64,000 bases of DNA, from contig NC_045145.1 of NCBI RefSeq assembly GCF_008831285.2, forward strand, positions 21,326,802 through 21,390,801, given 5' to 3'. Each line of letters begins with the position of its first letter. The first letter of the stretch is position 1. The DNA is from Nymphaea colorata (Eukaryota; Streptophyta; Magnoliopsida; Nymphaeales; Nymphaeaceae). The notes under the pieces were generated by a model. It saw only the letters and a list, made by a program, of their open reading frames with translations. It ran no database searches and was not told the DNA's origin. The translations under genes and the position numbers were made by a program. Shown piece by piece: positions 35,843 to 48,000 of the stretch.

Positions 35843-38300
35843 GATAATTTTTTTTTGGTTGTATACTTGAGAAGCGTAGTTCCAATGGGGAAAGACGGGG
35901 ATTTTTTTTGTTGTATTTGGTGATCTTTTTAGGTCCATTAATATAGTTTTTTGTTCTTTTTAAATTGGGGGTGAGGCTGAAGGTGAAGGATTACGAACAC
36001 AATACAACTGAAAGCTCAAGCAACAAAATAGAAAGGTCGGGACTTGATGCAGGTCATCATTATGGTTGTACATTATCATTGAGCAATTCATTGTAATTCT
36101 TTTGTTCCATTGGTAGTTTTCTTGCTGTTATGCTGTGGTTGATTCAGGTGAGGTTCACTAACGTGAATGATTCGGCTTGTAACATGAGTAATTTTGCAGT
36201 GCAGCATCTTGTGATTTTTCGTTCCTTTCCTCTTACTCTTCGTTTGGTTTAATTTATATTACGTTATTATGGCAGTTGTAAATACAGATGTATATTTTTT
36301 AGCAATTGGGGAAGTAACTTTTTCGTGTATAATTTGATATGAAATCGAGTGATATTATGTTTTTCTGTATAACTTGATATGAAATGGAACACGTAGTAGT
36401 TGTGGCTTTATCAGACATAGGAATACCCCCACTCCTCTGCAAACATAAATTTTTAACCCTGACCATGTCCGATTGTGAGTGATAAATGTGGTTTCTAGAT
36501 AAACATTGATCATTGTTCGATAAACGAACTCTTGTTAGGCACTGGCAGATAATCAAACCGGTATTTTTTTTTTTTTTTTGAAGATGTTTTCAGATGTAAT
36601 ATCTTCATAACAAACATTTGCAGAGCCTGGATCCCCAACAACTGTTGCTCTGATAAAGCTCATTGCTTTTTCCACTGCACCATATCCTTTCGTGAACCAA
36701 TGCTTAAGGGAATGATTGTGCATTTTCTGGCTAGGAAGTTGTAGGTAGCCCAACATGAGACCTATGAACTTTGTGATTCATTATAAAATTTTTCTGTGTC
36801 CTTTATTTTGTGAAAGTTGGTCACTGGTCAGTGTATAATGTCAGAAGGGGCATGCGTGCCTTAAATGTTTCACCATAAAGCTTCTTCATGGAAGAATGGT
36901 TTCAATTCTTGAGCTTTTTCTTTTGCATATGAATTCCTATCAGCGTGTGGTTGATAGTAAATGCTCCCTCTTTTTTCCAATAGAAATAAACAAACAAACA
37001 AACGAACAGTTCTTTTCTGGCATAAAAGCAAAGGAGAAGGGAGTTGAGTTACTTGGGAAGCATCTCAATGAAGTAGCTTATGCGGAAAAAAGTAATATTT
37101 TCATCCAAGCGCACAGTTTTTTGTTGCTTCTTACTGGGAAGGGAAGACATTTCCGTTCTTGTGATCTTTGGTTGTTAGAAATGTATTGCGGCCAAGGTGA
37201 AATGAATCCAATCTCTCTCTTTCCCCACGATGGTACTGCCATCTTCTTCTTCTGGCTCTGTCTCTGTTCTTTGTGTGTGTGATTTGGGGGATTAAATGTT
37301 TATATGCCATATACTCTCTCTCTCTCTCTCTCAAACGAATAAAGTGAACTGCCACTTTAGCATCTATCCATTTTCCTCAACGACCTTGGTTTAGTGGGGC
37401 TTGGGGCATTTCTTGTGATCACGCTTCTTTCACCACCGAAATCCATGTTTTGGTCTGTGTAGGCTGTTTCTGCGTCTGTGTAGGCGGATCCACGCTTCAT
37501 CGAGGATTTTGAATGGTCTTCAAATTTTTGTTTCTGTATTATCGCTTATCCCTTATTTTGAGAATATGGTGAAATGGCCGACCTTGTGTTGAGATTTGAG
37601 AGCACCAGGAGTTAAAACACCCTCTGCATTTTTCTTACGTGGCCGTCATTGTCCATCTACAAGAGTGAGAGATGAATGGGCAACGGTTCTCTTTATTAGG
37701 TATTAATTCTCAGAGTTATGAGAAGAAGGCCCATCAATGAATTTTTAGTGTGTAATATGCTCGATTTAGTGCTTTTTCGGTTTTACTGTACATGTGCATG
37801 CGGAAGCCGCAATTAAAAAGTATATACGTTTTTGCAGGTGCAACAAGAATAATATATATATTTATAGTCTCTGAAACCTAATTCTAGTTTTTTTAGATAT
37901 CTGGGGACATCTCCCTCTGTAAACCCCTCTCCTCCTCCTCCTCCTCCTCCTCTCTCTCCCACCTTCCCGTCCCCTCCTTCCTCGTCAGATTCTTGATGCT
38001 ATTGGGGTTTGTCTTACGTTCGAACAGTCTGATTCTCTGCAAGAGCTACTTTGTTCCAGGATGCCTCTGGCTTAAAAAATCATGTTTTGACACATTGAAG
38101 TCTTAGTTGCCTTAAGAAGAAGAAATTCTTGGCCAACTTAAAATTCGTTATGATCATCTACAAATTGTTGCCATTCGCGAAACAAAGATGGTGTCCATTT
38201 CTCACGTTACTGCGGTTTACATCTGAAGGGATACGCAATTTTGTTTTAAGCCTTTGGTGACCTCTTTCATGCTGATCTGCTCCAGGTGCTACGCGAGTCT
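35843..38300. other. GT92 3' UTR and intergenic DNA
   Basis: No supported gene. A poly-T run lies at 36566-36580, a CT tract at about 37314-37332 and a (CTC)n run at about 37930-37952. The 128-codon frame at 36896-37282 has no recognisable domain. Confidence 0.55.
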
Positions 38301-38320
38301 CATCGTAATGTCCATCTTGT

Positions 38321-38880
38321 GTGCACCATTCAATCATCGCATTGGAACATAAACAAGCAGATGTAACCGACATTTCTAAGTTTAGGCCCATCTCTTTGCT
38401 TGGTCTTCCTCGACGGGCCATTGCAAGACTTTTAGCTTCAACCTATTATGCCTATGTTGGTGGCCGACTCGCAAAATGCTTTCATCCTCAAAAAGACTCT
38501 TCTTGATGGGCTTATTATTGCTTCGAAAATGTTCCTCTCCATCTCCACAAATCACATGTCAACGTTCATGTTGCAGATGGATCTACATAAAGCATTTGAC
38601 ATGTTATCTTGAACCTTTTTTTTTTCAAGTCTTCACCCATATAGGTTTCAAGAACGGTGGTTTTGTTGGATGAAATAGCTCATTACTAGAATCAAGGTCA
38701 TGGTGTGTATTAATGGTTCATGTAGCCCCACATTTTGTATGCAGAGAGGCTCGCGTTAAGGTTGTCCATTTCCCTCCTTCCTCTTTAACCACGCTATTGA
38801 AGGTTTGGCGGTTTTTTTTCTCCCACTCATTTTCTTGCCACTCCATCCATTGGATCCTTTACTTGCCATCTACTACAATA
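38321..38880 (+). pseudogene. Broken LINE (L1-type) reverse transcriptase fragment
   Basis: Pieces of a non-LTR reverse transcriptase can be read in order across several frames. DISKFRPISLLG is the FRPISL block. YVGGR corresponds to the usual SAFVGGR. After a frameshift come QNAFILKKTLLDG and DLHKAFDMLS (the DxxKAFD block). Then RWFCWMK, a stop, LITRIKVMVCINGSCSPTF, and RGSR-stop-GCPFPSFLFNHAIEGL (normally RGxRQGxPLSPxLF). At least two frameshifts and several stops are present. The YxDD catalytic block is not found, so the copy is truncated as well as dead. It cannot produce enzyme, but the SINE at 14200 would have depended on a live relative. Confidence 0.8.
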
Positions 38881-39095
38881 TGCAGTAATATCGTAGTATG
38901 ATGCCACCAACATCATGTTATTGAGGGTAATATTATCATCTCCATAATCGCAGGGAGCTCTCGGCCTCATACTGAAGGCGTATATACCCTGTATGTTGCA
39001 TAAAGCACATTATATGGTCCCTTCTTAGGCCTTCCCATACGGGGAAAAGGATTTCGAGGGCGTATCTTGGAAAGGCATAGCAGAGGCACACTTGG

Positions 39096-42000
39096 ATGGC
39101 ACGATGGGGCGTCGCGAGCTTGCTTGGCAGGCACCAGCTTTCCTGTCACCACCATCATTTCTGCTTCCGACCAACAAGTCCGCCGTCCACCCTGAGGAAG
39201 GCAAGGCCAGCGACCAGCCTCTCCTTCGTCACCAATAGCGCCAGAGACACCTCTCTTGTCTCTTCCCTGAGTGGCGCCCAGAAGGAGCAAGTATCACTCT
39301 ATGTGGACGCCCTTTTGGAGTGGAATCAGGTGAGCTTTTGGGATATCTTTCTCTTGCATACACGCACACACACACAAAATTAGTTAGTTCTTGATTTTGT
39401 TGATGTTTTGCATCTTGGGTAATGGGTGGTGATGTCTTGTTTTATCTGTTGAGAATAGCGAATGAACCTTACTGCTGTGACCGAACCGAGTGATGTCATG
39501 AAAAGGCATGTGGAGGACTCTCTTGCCATCCTTCCTGTAATTCAGAACGACTACGCCGCCCATTGCTCCACCGCCAACGATGGGCTCAATGTCGTGGACG
39601 TCGGGAGTGGTGCTGGTTTGCCCGGTGTTGTCTTGGCGATTGCCTGCCCAGGTGAAGAAGTAGTCGGAATGTTGATGTTTATTTTCTGGTTTTCCTCGCA
39701 GGCTTTGTGGCAAATGGTTCACAAAATTGGTTGCTTGGAAGGTTCTCTACAAGTGATTAACTGGGTGGTATTTTAGTTAGCAGATGAAGGAAGAAGGAAT
39801 AGTGGAATGTTTGAGGAATAAGAACACCTAGGCAAATGTCCCCAAGGCAGTTGAGTGATTGGTCTTCTTAAGCTGGTTAGTGTGGAGTGCAGATATGGTT
39901 GTGGACTTATTGAAAAAAGTTTTAAAATGGGAAAAAGTTGAAAATTTGAAATATTAGGAACAAGTGGGAAAAAAGCTATCTTTTTCAATCTTCTGGCTTA
40001 TGAGAGGTTTCGTAGATACTAGTATAAGCTTATGTAACACACGATGCTATTTGGCGTCCAAATATTGTTCTTTTATAAATTACCTGTAAGTTGAAGGAAT
40101 TGAATCATGAATACTTGACTGACGGATGGGTTCCTATCTTCATGATACTCCTAACTGGAGGGTTAACCGAACAGAAAAACTGAAGCCCTGAGTAATGGGT
40201 ATTTTCTACTTTCTACCATGTTAGATTCTTTATCACCTGATGTACAGAAAAAGGGAATAAGTTGTAAATAAGTTGGTCAGAATATCTGTTGTAGCAGTTC
40301 GGCATATTAATGAACTCAGGATGTAAAAAACCCAGGCTCAAAGAGAAAAATGGTGGTCGGACGAAAAATGATGCAGAAGATAAAACGGGGCTCAGTAAAA
40401 ACAGGGAGAAAGGTGCAGAGCAAAATGAGCGAGAAGAATTCTGAGTGCTTTATTTTTCCATCAAGAATGGGTATATATACAACTTGATAAATATCTTGTG
40501 CCACATGTACACAAGTTGTTACAATCTTTACAGCTCCACAAATTTTTGTTAAATGATCACAATTGATATGGAACGAGTCTGATGCATGCATGAAGTTAAA
40601 TTGAAGCTTCTGGATAATTCATTTGTATATGGAGCTGAGCTTCGTCTGGATATGAATCTCAACACAAAACTAGCTAATTTTCAATATTATAACAACGATA
40701 TTATGCTAATGAGAAAGTAACTCTACAAAGAGCTGAACTTTGAAGTTTTGACATGTTTCAGGCAATGGTCCTTAGGGAGCATGCCAGCATAGTGGTCATC
40801 CACTGAGAGTTCACAATAGACCGCAGCTTCTGATGTGTTTCTATGATTCTATCTGTGGTTGGAATCTATATTCACCATGGAAGATTACTTGCCTTATAAC
40901 AAAGAGAATTTAAATTTCTGCATCTAAGGGAAAATTTCAGTTCATGAACGGCTCCAGTGTCTTTTGTTTTTTCGGGCTTTTTTCTAAGATGTACTCATTA
41001 GCAATTATTCCTTGTAGATTGGAAAGTGACCCTGTTAGAGTCTATGCATAAAAGATGCCTCTTTCTGGAGCATGTTGTGAAGCACTTAGACTTGTCAAAT
41101 GTACAAGTTGTTCGTGGCAGGGCTGAGGTGATTTCTCTACATATAGTGTTAAAACTTAGATTATTGCTTATTAGTTAATTAAAAATTAATTTTCATAGAG
41201 AGGCTTTCAGTATGGTGTATGTTGGACTGGTGCTGGGTGCGAGCCTTATAGTGCACTGTTGTAGAAACTTTTATATGGAACGCTTCATTGCATTTTTTTG
41301 CAGTCTGAAAATAGTTTTCATGCTTGACATTTTTTATTAGTGGACTACTGGTGAATGACTATCTGAGAAAGTTTTCATTCGTGAAAATGAAAGTTTTACT
41401 GATAAAAGGGCTTCACCCTTTTCTGAAAAGTGTGTTGACCTTTTATGGATTATTTCTTGCATCCATATTCTGGCTGGTTCGATGCATATCTGATAGGCAT
41501 TGTCTTTTTATTATGTTCTACAGAGTATTGGTAAGACCATAGATTTCAGGGAGGCATTTGATGTGGCTGTGGCAAGAGCAGTAGCAGAACTAAGAATTTT
41601 AGGTTGATTAATTTCTGTTGTCTAAAATTCTAAAAATGGTTTGACTTATTTAGATTATTTTATTTTGTTTCTGAAGCTTATCTGTCATAACCATTGCTGA
41701 TTATTTTCAGCTGAGTACTGCATTCCTCTGGTTCGAGTTGGTGGATTGTTTGTAGCAGCCAAAGGATACAACCCTCAGGTTCATATTGTTCAATTTGACC
41801 ATGTGTTGGTTTAATGTGTTGCAATACTTAAAGCTTCCAATTTGAAAATTTTTCAACACATTCTCAGTTGCTCTATTCTGTTGTCTCTTAAATCAAATTT
41901 TTGTTTTCTATTCATGTAATTATGAACAGGAAGAAGTTGAAACTGCAAAGAAAGCAATTAGATTAATGGGCTCCTCCATATTACATCTTCATTCTGGTAA

Positions 42001-42764
42001 GTTGATTTATGATAAATTGCTTGCTGTCTGTGTCATTGGGTGTATAGTATCTAAAATTTAAGGTTTCAGATACTGCGTGTCTCATTCTACCTCTGTATTT
42101 CTTGATTTACATACTAACTTTGGTTAAAGACAAACTACTTGTATTTCGATAATATTCGTGGGATCAAATGGGATTGCAAAGTGCAATTTTGATTGTCTGG
42201 TTGGGAAGTTATAGATAAGTTTTTGTGCATATAAAGTAGAAATTCTCTTTTACTTTCAGGAGAAATTTTTTTCTGGTCCTATGTCCAATTTACAAGTAGA
42301 CAAGATTTTAACATTAATCTTTCTGCACTTATGGAGTAAAGCCTACTAATAGTTCTTGCATCAGAACAAATTTAACCATGGAATTGTGTAAATGTAACCA
42401 CAAAATTGCAAATCTTATGATAATGAACTCCATGCTTCCTTTCATCAAGGTCAAGCAAATTACAGATAACAGATGGTGCAGGCACCAATTTCTCCAATTT
42501 TAATGGTTCTCTTGAGATGGATAAGAAATTATTCTGGTTTGCCAAACTTTTTCTTCCTAGTCCTATTTATTGTCTATAATCTGGCCATCATTTTGTTGTG
42601 ATACGATTGAGTCCTTTTTCTGGAGCCATAATAAACATCCTTTATCTACAGTGCAGTCTGAAGGGCCATACGGACAAAGAACTGCCCTTGTATGCTTAAA
42701 GCAGCATCCTACCCCTAGCAAGTATCCTCGTCAACCTGGTGTGCCAGCAAAGATGCCCTTGTAA
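39096..42764 (+). CDS. RsmG/GidB-type 16S rRNA (guanine-N7) methyltransferase, plastid type
   Basis: Coding exons are 39096-39329, 39459-39651, 41018-41127, 41524-41602, 41711-41778, 41930-41996 and 42652-42764, all with GT-AG introns, giving 287 residues. RsmG methylates N7 of the guanosine equivalent to G527 in the 530 loop of bacterial 16S rRNA, using S-adenosylmethionine; plant copies are thought to act on chloroplast rRNA. Seen: a Ser/Arg/Thr-rich N-terminus of about 45 residues with few acidic residues (likely transit peptide), WNQRMNLTAVTEPSDV at the exon 1/2 join, RHVEDSLAILP, the SAM-binding loop VVDVGSGAGLPGVVLAI (about 122-138), then TLLESMHKRCLFLEHV, VVRGRAE, AVARAVAEL and the C-terminal KYPRQPGVPAKMPL. 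The length is typical. The TTG-TAA end coincides with a strong 5' splice site (see the 3' UTR intron entry). Intron 2 is long (1366 bases). Intron 4 uses a weak GTTGAT donor. Confidence 0.93.
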
Positions 42765-43061
42765 GTAGTTTACATATTTTTTTCGGCACACAGCAATCGC
42801 GTGGCAGTTGACATACTAATTAGGATGAAGAAAAATAGCTGATGTTTACCTTAGGTTTTCGTTGGTTTTCATAATGAACTAGTTGACAGTGAAGTTTAAT
42901 GCAATAAACAGTTTTGGAAGACATAGTTGCACTTGGATTAGGAAAAAAAGAAAAATTGAATTAATGAATGAATAGATGATTCATCAGCCTTGAAATACCT
43001 CATCCGTGTGCCACTTGGTGGTTCTGAAATGCTAACTGTTTTCTCTCTCTTATTTGTGTAG
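42761..43061 (+). other. Probable 3' UTR intron of the RsmG gene at the stop codon
   Basis: The final codons read CTTGTAAGTAG, so the donor GTAAGT overlaps the TAA stop. At 43036-43061 a pyrimidine-rich tract ends in TTGTGTAG, and the next bases are GTAATGAG. Splicing 42760 to 43062 rebuilds TTG-TAA, so the stop codon and protein are the same whether this intron is removed or kept. A stop directly at a junction, with a downstream exon, normally does not trigger nonsense-mediated decay. Confidence 0.6.
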
Positions 43062-43065
43062 GTAA

Positions 43066-45019
43066 TGAGTCAGAACATTGTCTTTTATCAAATCTATCAA
43101 CTATTTTGTTAATGAAAGTGCTCATATAAGTGTGTAACAGTCAATTGTAAACAATGAGCTTATAAGCGGATTTGCTGGTTTCCAATGATGAAACGCCTCA
43201 ATCACTATTGCTGTACGTGGAGTTTCACAAGTTGATTCAACTACAGGCCAAGGAAGAGCCTTTTCCTGCATGAGAACAGCACGTGGCTCTTGATGTGCAT
43301 CTGTTACATGGAACAAGCCATTTAATTGGAAATCCAGAACTCTTGATTCGTTTCCAGTTCCATGTAAATTTGGCACCCATTTCTCCAAGATGGTGGACGT
43401 CATCGCTACCAATGGCAACTAGACAAAGAATTGCAGTGTGACCCTGTGACGGTACTTGCTGCTGAAATTTAGTTGCAATAGTTCTGAAGGCCCTGGTTTC
43501 TGAGAAATAACTGTGCTTCATTTAGTTGGTCTCAGAGGAATACGCGTGCTTCATTTAGTTCTCAGTATATGTGGCAGGCCATACGGTTACTCTTTTAGTT
43601 ATTTTTTATTATATGAAGAAATGGAAGCCTGATGATTGGTCTTTTTCCTTGCAAAAGCGGCAAACGTTGCGAAGTGAAAAACTACGAAAAGCAAGTGGTC
43701 GTTTTTTTTGGTCTTGAATTCTCTTCAGAGCAGCTGGGAACCTCCACAATGTATTACCTCCTCAACGTGACGACATACATCATGCTTTGGCTTGAGCAAG
43801 GAGGTGACATGGCGACGCCCCTCCTCACTATGGCAACTGCTTGGGATTTTATTTCTGCAGAAAACAAGAAGTTCTCTCCATTCTTTTAAACCCTGTTTAC
43901 AACTTCATCGCCCGTATGCATGTGCTTATGTCAAATTCAGGCAAACTTTTCATTCATCTCTTAGAAGGGCAAATTGCAAGAAAAAAGAAAATGTCTGAGC
44001 TAAGTGCTTCAACTTTTTCTCCTGAAACTTTTAGCCTGCTGGAATCTTACAAAAATGTTTGCGTGATAAAAGAAATTTCAGGCCATCAAAGGTCCCAGTA
44101 GAGTTATACTGTATGATATGTTACGTTACATGACTTTCAACGGAATCTTTCCTGCCTGAACATGAACTTGCAACGTGCCTTTCCACTCATAATATGAACT
44201 TCCAACAAAATTTCCTTTTTTTATAACAAATAACCCAAGCAAATGAGGCGACTTTAATCAGTATCACGTACTTCGATAAAACCCGGCCTGACTAAGCTAT
44301 GTAAAAGGTTGTTCCGAAGCTTGAACTCAGGCAAACAGCCATTCATCAGTTAGAGGTGGCTTGATTGCTGAATAGAAATGCCTATTTTATCTCAATGTGC
44401 CTCTTATCAAAGAAGGGGAACCCAGAAGGCTTCTAGGCGTCTTCCATCTCACCATGAAATGCCTGGAAGGGAACAACGGATAATCTTCTGTTCCAAAGCA
44501 TTTTGACAAGCAATCGGATGGCCTCTACTTCTTCAAATCAGATGAAGCTATTTAATCTTGATGAAACCATAACCTGCTTTTGTGTTTCAACTTTCAAGTT
44601 TTTGGTTAAAACCCGTGAAACTTTACCGAAGACTAAATAAATATATGATCATGACAATGCATGAACCAGCAGTCATCACAGATGGAGAGTGCATATGACA
44701 TGAGGAGAGTTGCGGGCGTGAAGAATCTTCAAGAACTTCACGTTTCAGCTACCAATGCGATCATCCCCGATTTTAATTTTTAACTTAATTGGACCTTCAT
44801 TTTCTCCCACATATAAAACCTCTTACATATGTCGTCCAAGTATGTATCCGATTTCCCTGCCGCTGATTGCATCTCCATTCAATCGGACTGACTGTATCCG
44901 TCCGATACAGCTAGCCGGATCAGGTTAGTATCGCCAGTTCGTATCGTTATTCGTCCCGCCCTTATCCTTGCATTCCCTCGCCTTCTCAAAAATGATTTCT
45001 CGCCGGAGGAAGAGTCACC
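43066..45019. other. Intergenic DNA between RsmG and the CRM gene
   Basis: No supported gene. Two overlapping - frames at 43122-43418 and 43237-43521 have even composition but no domain I recognise and no clear start context. They could be a gene remnant. The + frames at 43632-44101 also lack domains. The last 200 bases are the likely promoter and leader of the CRM gene. Confidence 0.5.
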
Positions 45020-48000
45020 ATGGCGCAGGGAGCAGCCATGCATCGTCATCATGCTCATACCATCATGGCATCTCCCCCATTTCCTTCCTTCTCCCCAAAA
45101 ACCTTACCTCAGGCCCTGAACTCCACTCCCCACCAGAAGCTGCCTTCATCCACTGCAACACACCGACTTAATGTTTCCACGAAGGCCGAGCTCGCCAGCA
45201 AGTCTGCCATCCAACGCATCACGGAAAAACTACGGAACCTCGGGTTCATCGATCCTGCCGCGGAACTCCCGGGCTCCCACGACGATGACGGTGCTGGGCC
45301 TGGCCCTGGCTCACCCGGCGAGATCTTCATTCCTTCCCCGAAGTCGCTTCCTGTCCCCAGGATCGGTCGTTCCCTCGATTCGAGCTGGACCACTCCCGAC
45401 CACCCTGTCCCGGAGCCCGGCTCCGGCCGGGCGTTCGACCCGGTTCGCTCGGCCAGGGGAAAGAGAGAAAGGAAGCCGCCAGCTCCCTTGCTGGCCGAAA
45501 TAATGATACCGGAGGCTGAATTGAGGCGCCTTCGAACGGCTGGAATTCGGCTGGACAAGCGGCTCAAGGTCGGGAAGGCGGGCATCACTGAGGGGATCGT
45601 GAACGGCATACATGAACGTTGGCGGCGGTCGGAAGTGGTGAAAATCAAATGCGAAGATCTTTGCAGGGTCGACATGAAGAGAACCCAAGAGATTCTGGAG
45701 GTTGATTGCTAAAAGACTGCAAGTTACTCTTTTTTCTTTTTTCCATTTTGCGAAGCATTCATGTGTGTTTTTTTTTTTTTTAATTGGAAATGGAAAACAT
45801 GGCGTGTGAAATATCTTTGATTCACCCGAATTGAGAATCCGCAACTGTAGAGGAGCAGAAGAGCGTTCATCAAATTTATTTTGCCTTGAATTCTATTTTC
45901 ATTTTAAAGCAAACTCTGTTATATCTATTTGGTTTATGCGGGAAATAAGCTGTAGCCTGCTATTTCAACAAAATTTATAGAAAAAGGAAAATATCTGTTT
46001 GGAAACAAGCTGTACCTATCTTATCCTGTTCTTCTGGAAGCGGTTAAATTCAAACATCCAACTAGGCCGCAATCTGATCTACTTCAGGAATGAATGTTAT
46101 TCATATTTTCCTGTTGATTACTGCAACTTTTGCTGCAGGTCAGGTGACTTATCCCTTCCCCAGAATGAATTTGCCGAACCGCAGTGACAAGGAGCTCACG
46201 CTCTTTTTCCTTTTTTCCCGTGCTCTGTTTATTGTCTTACACTTTAACAGAGAGATTCTATTATGTCATTTGGGCCTTCACCTGAATGATCAAGTGTCAG
46301 TGAATGAGATCCGTGGAGCTTGTAACTGAGGAAGTTCAGCTCTGCCATATTGGAGGAGTGACATGGACATCTACCAAGACCCTTGTGTGAGTTGCACACC
46401 TCTATGCACAAAATAAATGTCATAGACCTTATCAATGTGCCCACGATTTGCAGAATCAGTGGAAAGTCGGCCACATCTCTGCTTTCCTGAACCAGAGCAT
46501 GTTTTATTGTCGCTATAGACCCTTTTATGTGCATTTTATTGAACTCCCTTTGTTTACATTTCACAAAGTTCCATCTGCGGAATAGCTTTGAATAAATTCT
46601 AATATTGGATTTCATATCGTAGATAAATCTTGCTTGTTTCACGTTATCATCTTTTGTATCTGTTCTTCAATATCTGTACAACTGATATATATTGACGATC
46701 TTATGTGCCTAATCCTGACTATGTTATGGTTTCAGAGGAAAACTGGAGGCTTAGTGATCTGGAAATCTGGAAGCACTATAATTCTTTATAGGGGATCCAA
46801 CTATGTATACCCATACTTTGTGCATGATAAGGTTCCCACAGGTGAGCTTATTCAGGATGAAGTGACCACAAAACCTGATATGAGCTTTGCTAGGGAAGCC
46901 ATCAACAAGGACAATTCATTGCCTGAAGCTGGTGGAAAGGATGTTGAAAGTACACCGCCATTTAGATTAGCTGGGTCTTCCTTAGTTCTGGGTGTTGGTT
47001 CTCCCGACAAAGTTAGGTTTCAGCTTCCTGGTGAGTTAGAAGTTGTGGAAGCTTCTGACAGGCTATTAGATGGGTTAGGGCCACGGTTTAATGATTGGTG
47101 GGGATATGATCCTTTGCCTATTGATGCGGATCTTTTACCTGCTCTGATTCCTGGATATCGAAGACCATTTCGGCTTCTTCCCTACGGAATCAAACCAAAG
47201 TTAACAGATCGTGAAATGACCATTCTAAGGAGACTTAGTCGGCCATTGCCTTGCCATTTTGCACTAGGTATGTAATTTAGAACATTGATTGTTTTCTGAT
47301 CACTATCATGATTTCTGGGTTCTTATTTTTTGGTTCGTTTTCCTTTTGCTGAAGGAAGAAACAGGAATCTTCAAGGGTTGGCGGCTGCTATTGTTAAGCT
47401 GTGGGAAAAGTGTGAAATTGCTAAAATTGCAGTTAAGAGGGGAGTTCAGAATACCAACAGCGAGTTAATGGCTGAAGAACTTAAGGTCTAATTTTTACAA
47501 AGATATGCTATTTTATTTATTGAATAGAGTTCTCAACAGTCAACAATCAACAATCAACTTTATCCCACAATTAGGATATGATCAAGGGAATTTGATTGCT
47601 TTTTTCCACCTTTGGCTCATTGTAGACTGGTTAGTGTAATCCAATCATGTTAGTATCTTACTGAATAAAATGGTTGTAGCAAGTGGATGTGGCATTCTTT
47701 TGCAGACTCAGGGTAACTAAACTCAACTGAAAATTTTAGCATTTTACATTTTTAGTAAAAAAAAATCAAAGCTACTTCCTTTTCCAAGTAACTGTATACC
47801 TTATATCCTTAATGCGCTAAATGGGAATGTGAGACGTAGATAGAGGGCTTAGCTTCCTTTTCCATGGGAACATCCTCTCCCCTAAGTTTAGTTCTTCCAT
47901 CATTAGTAACTCAGTAAGAGCGATTATTTCCTTCCTGAATCTGTCAAAAACCCTACATTAGCTGGGCGTTTTTTTGCTATTGTTAACAAACTGCAACTTT

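Noticed and set aside
35222-35938. 238-codon frame on the - strand at the GT92 3' end
   Set aside because: Shadow of the same coding exon; no independent start context or domain.
43122-43521. Two overlapping - frames with gene-like composition
   Set aside because: I recognise no family, and there is no clear promoter, splice partner or continuation. A decayed gene fragment is possible but not supported.
45109-45675. 188-codon - frame opposite exon 1 of the CRM gene
   Set aside because: Ser/Gly/Pro-rich antisense shadow of the first exon; the sense strand has CRM homology.
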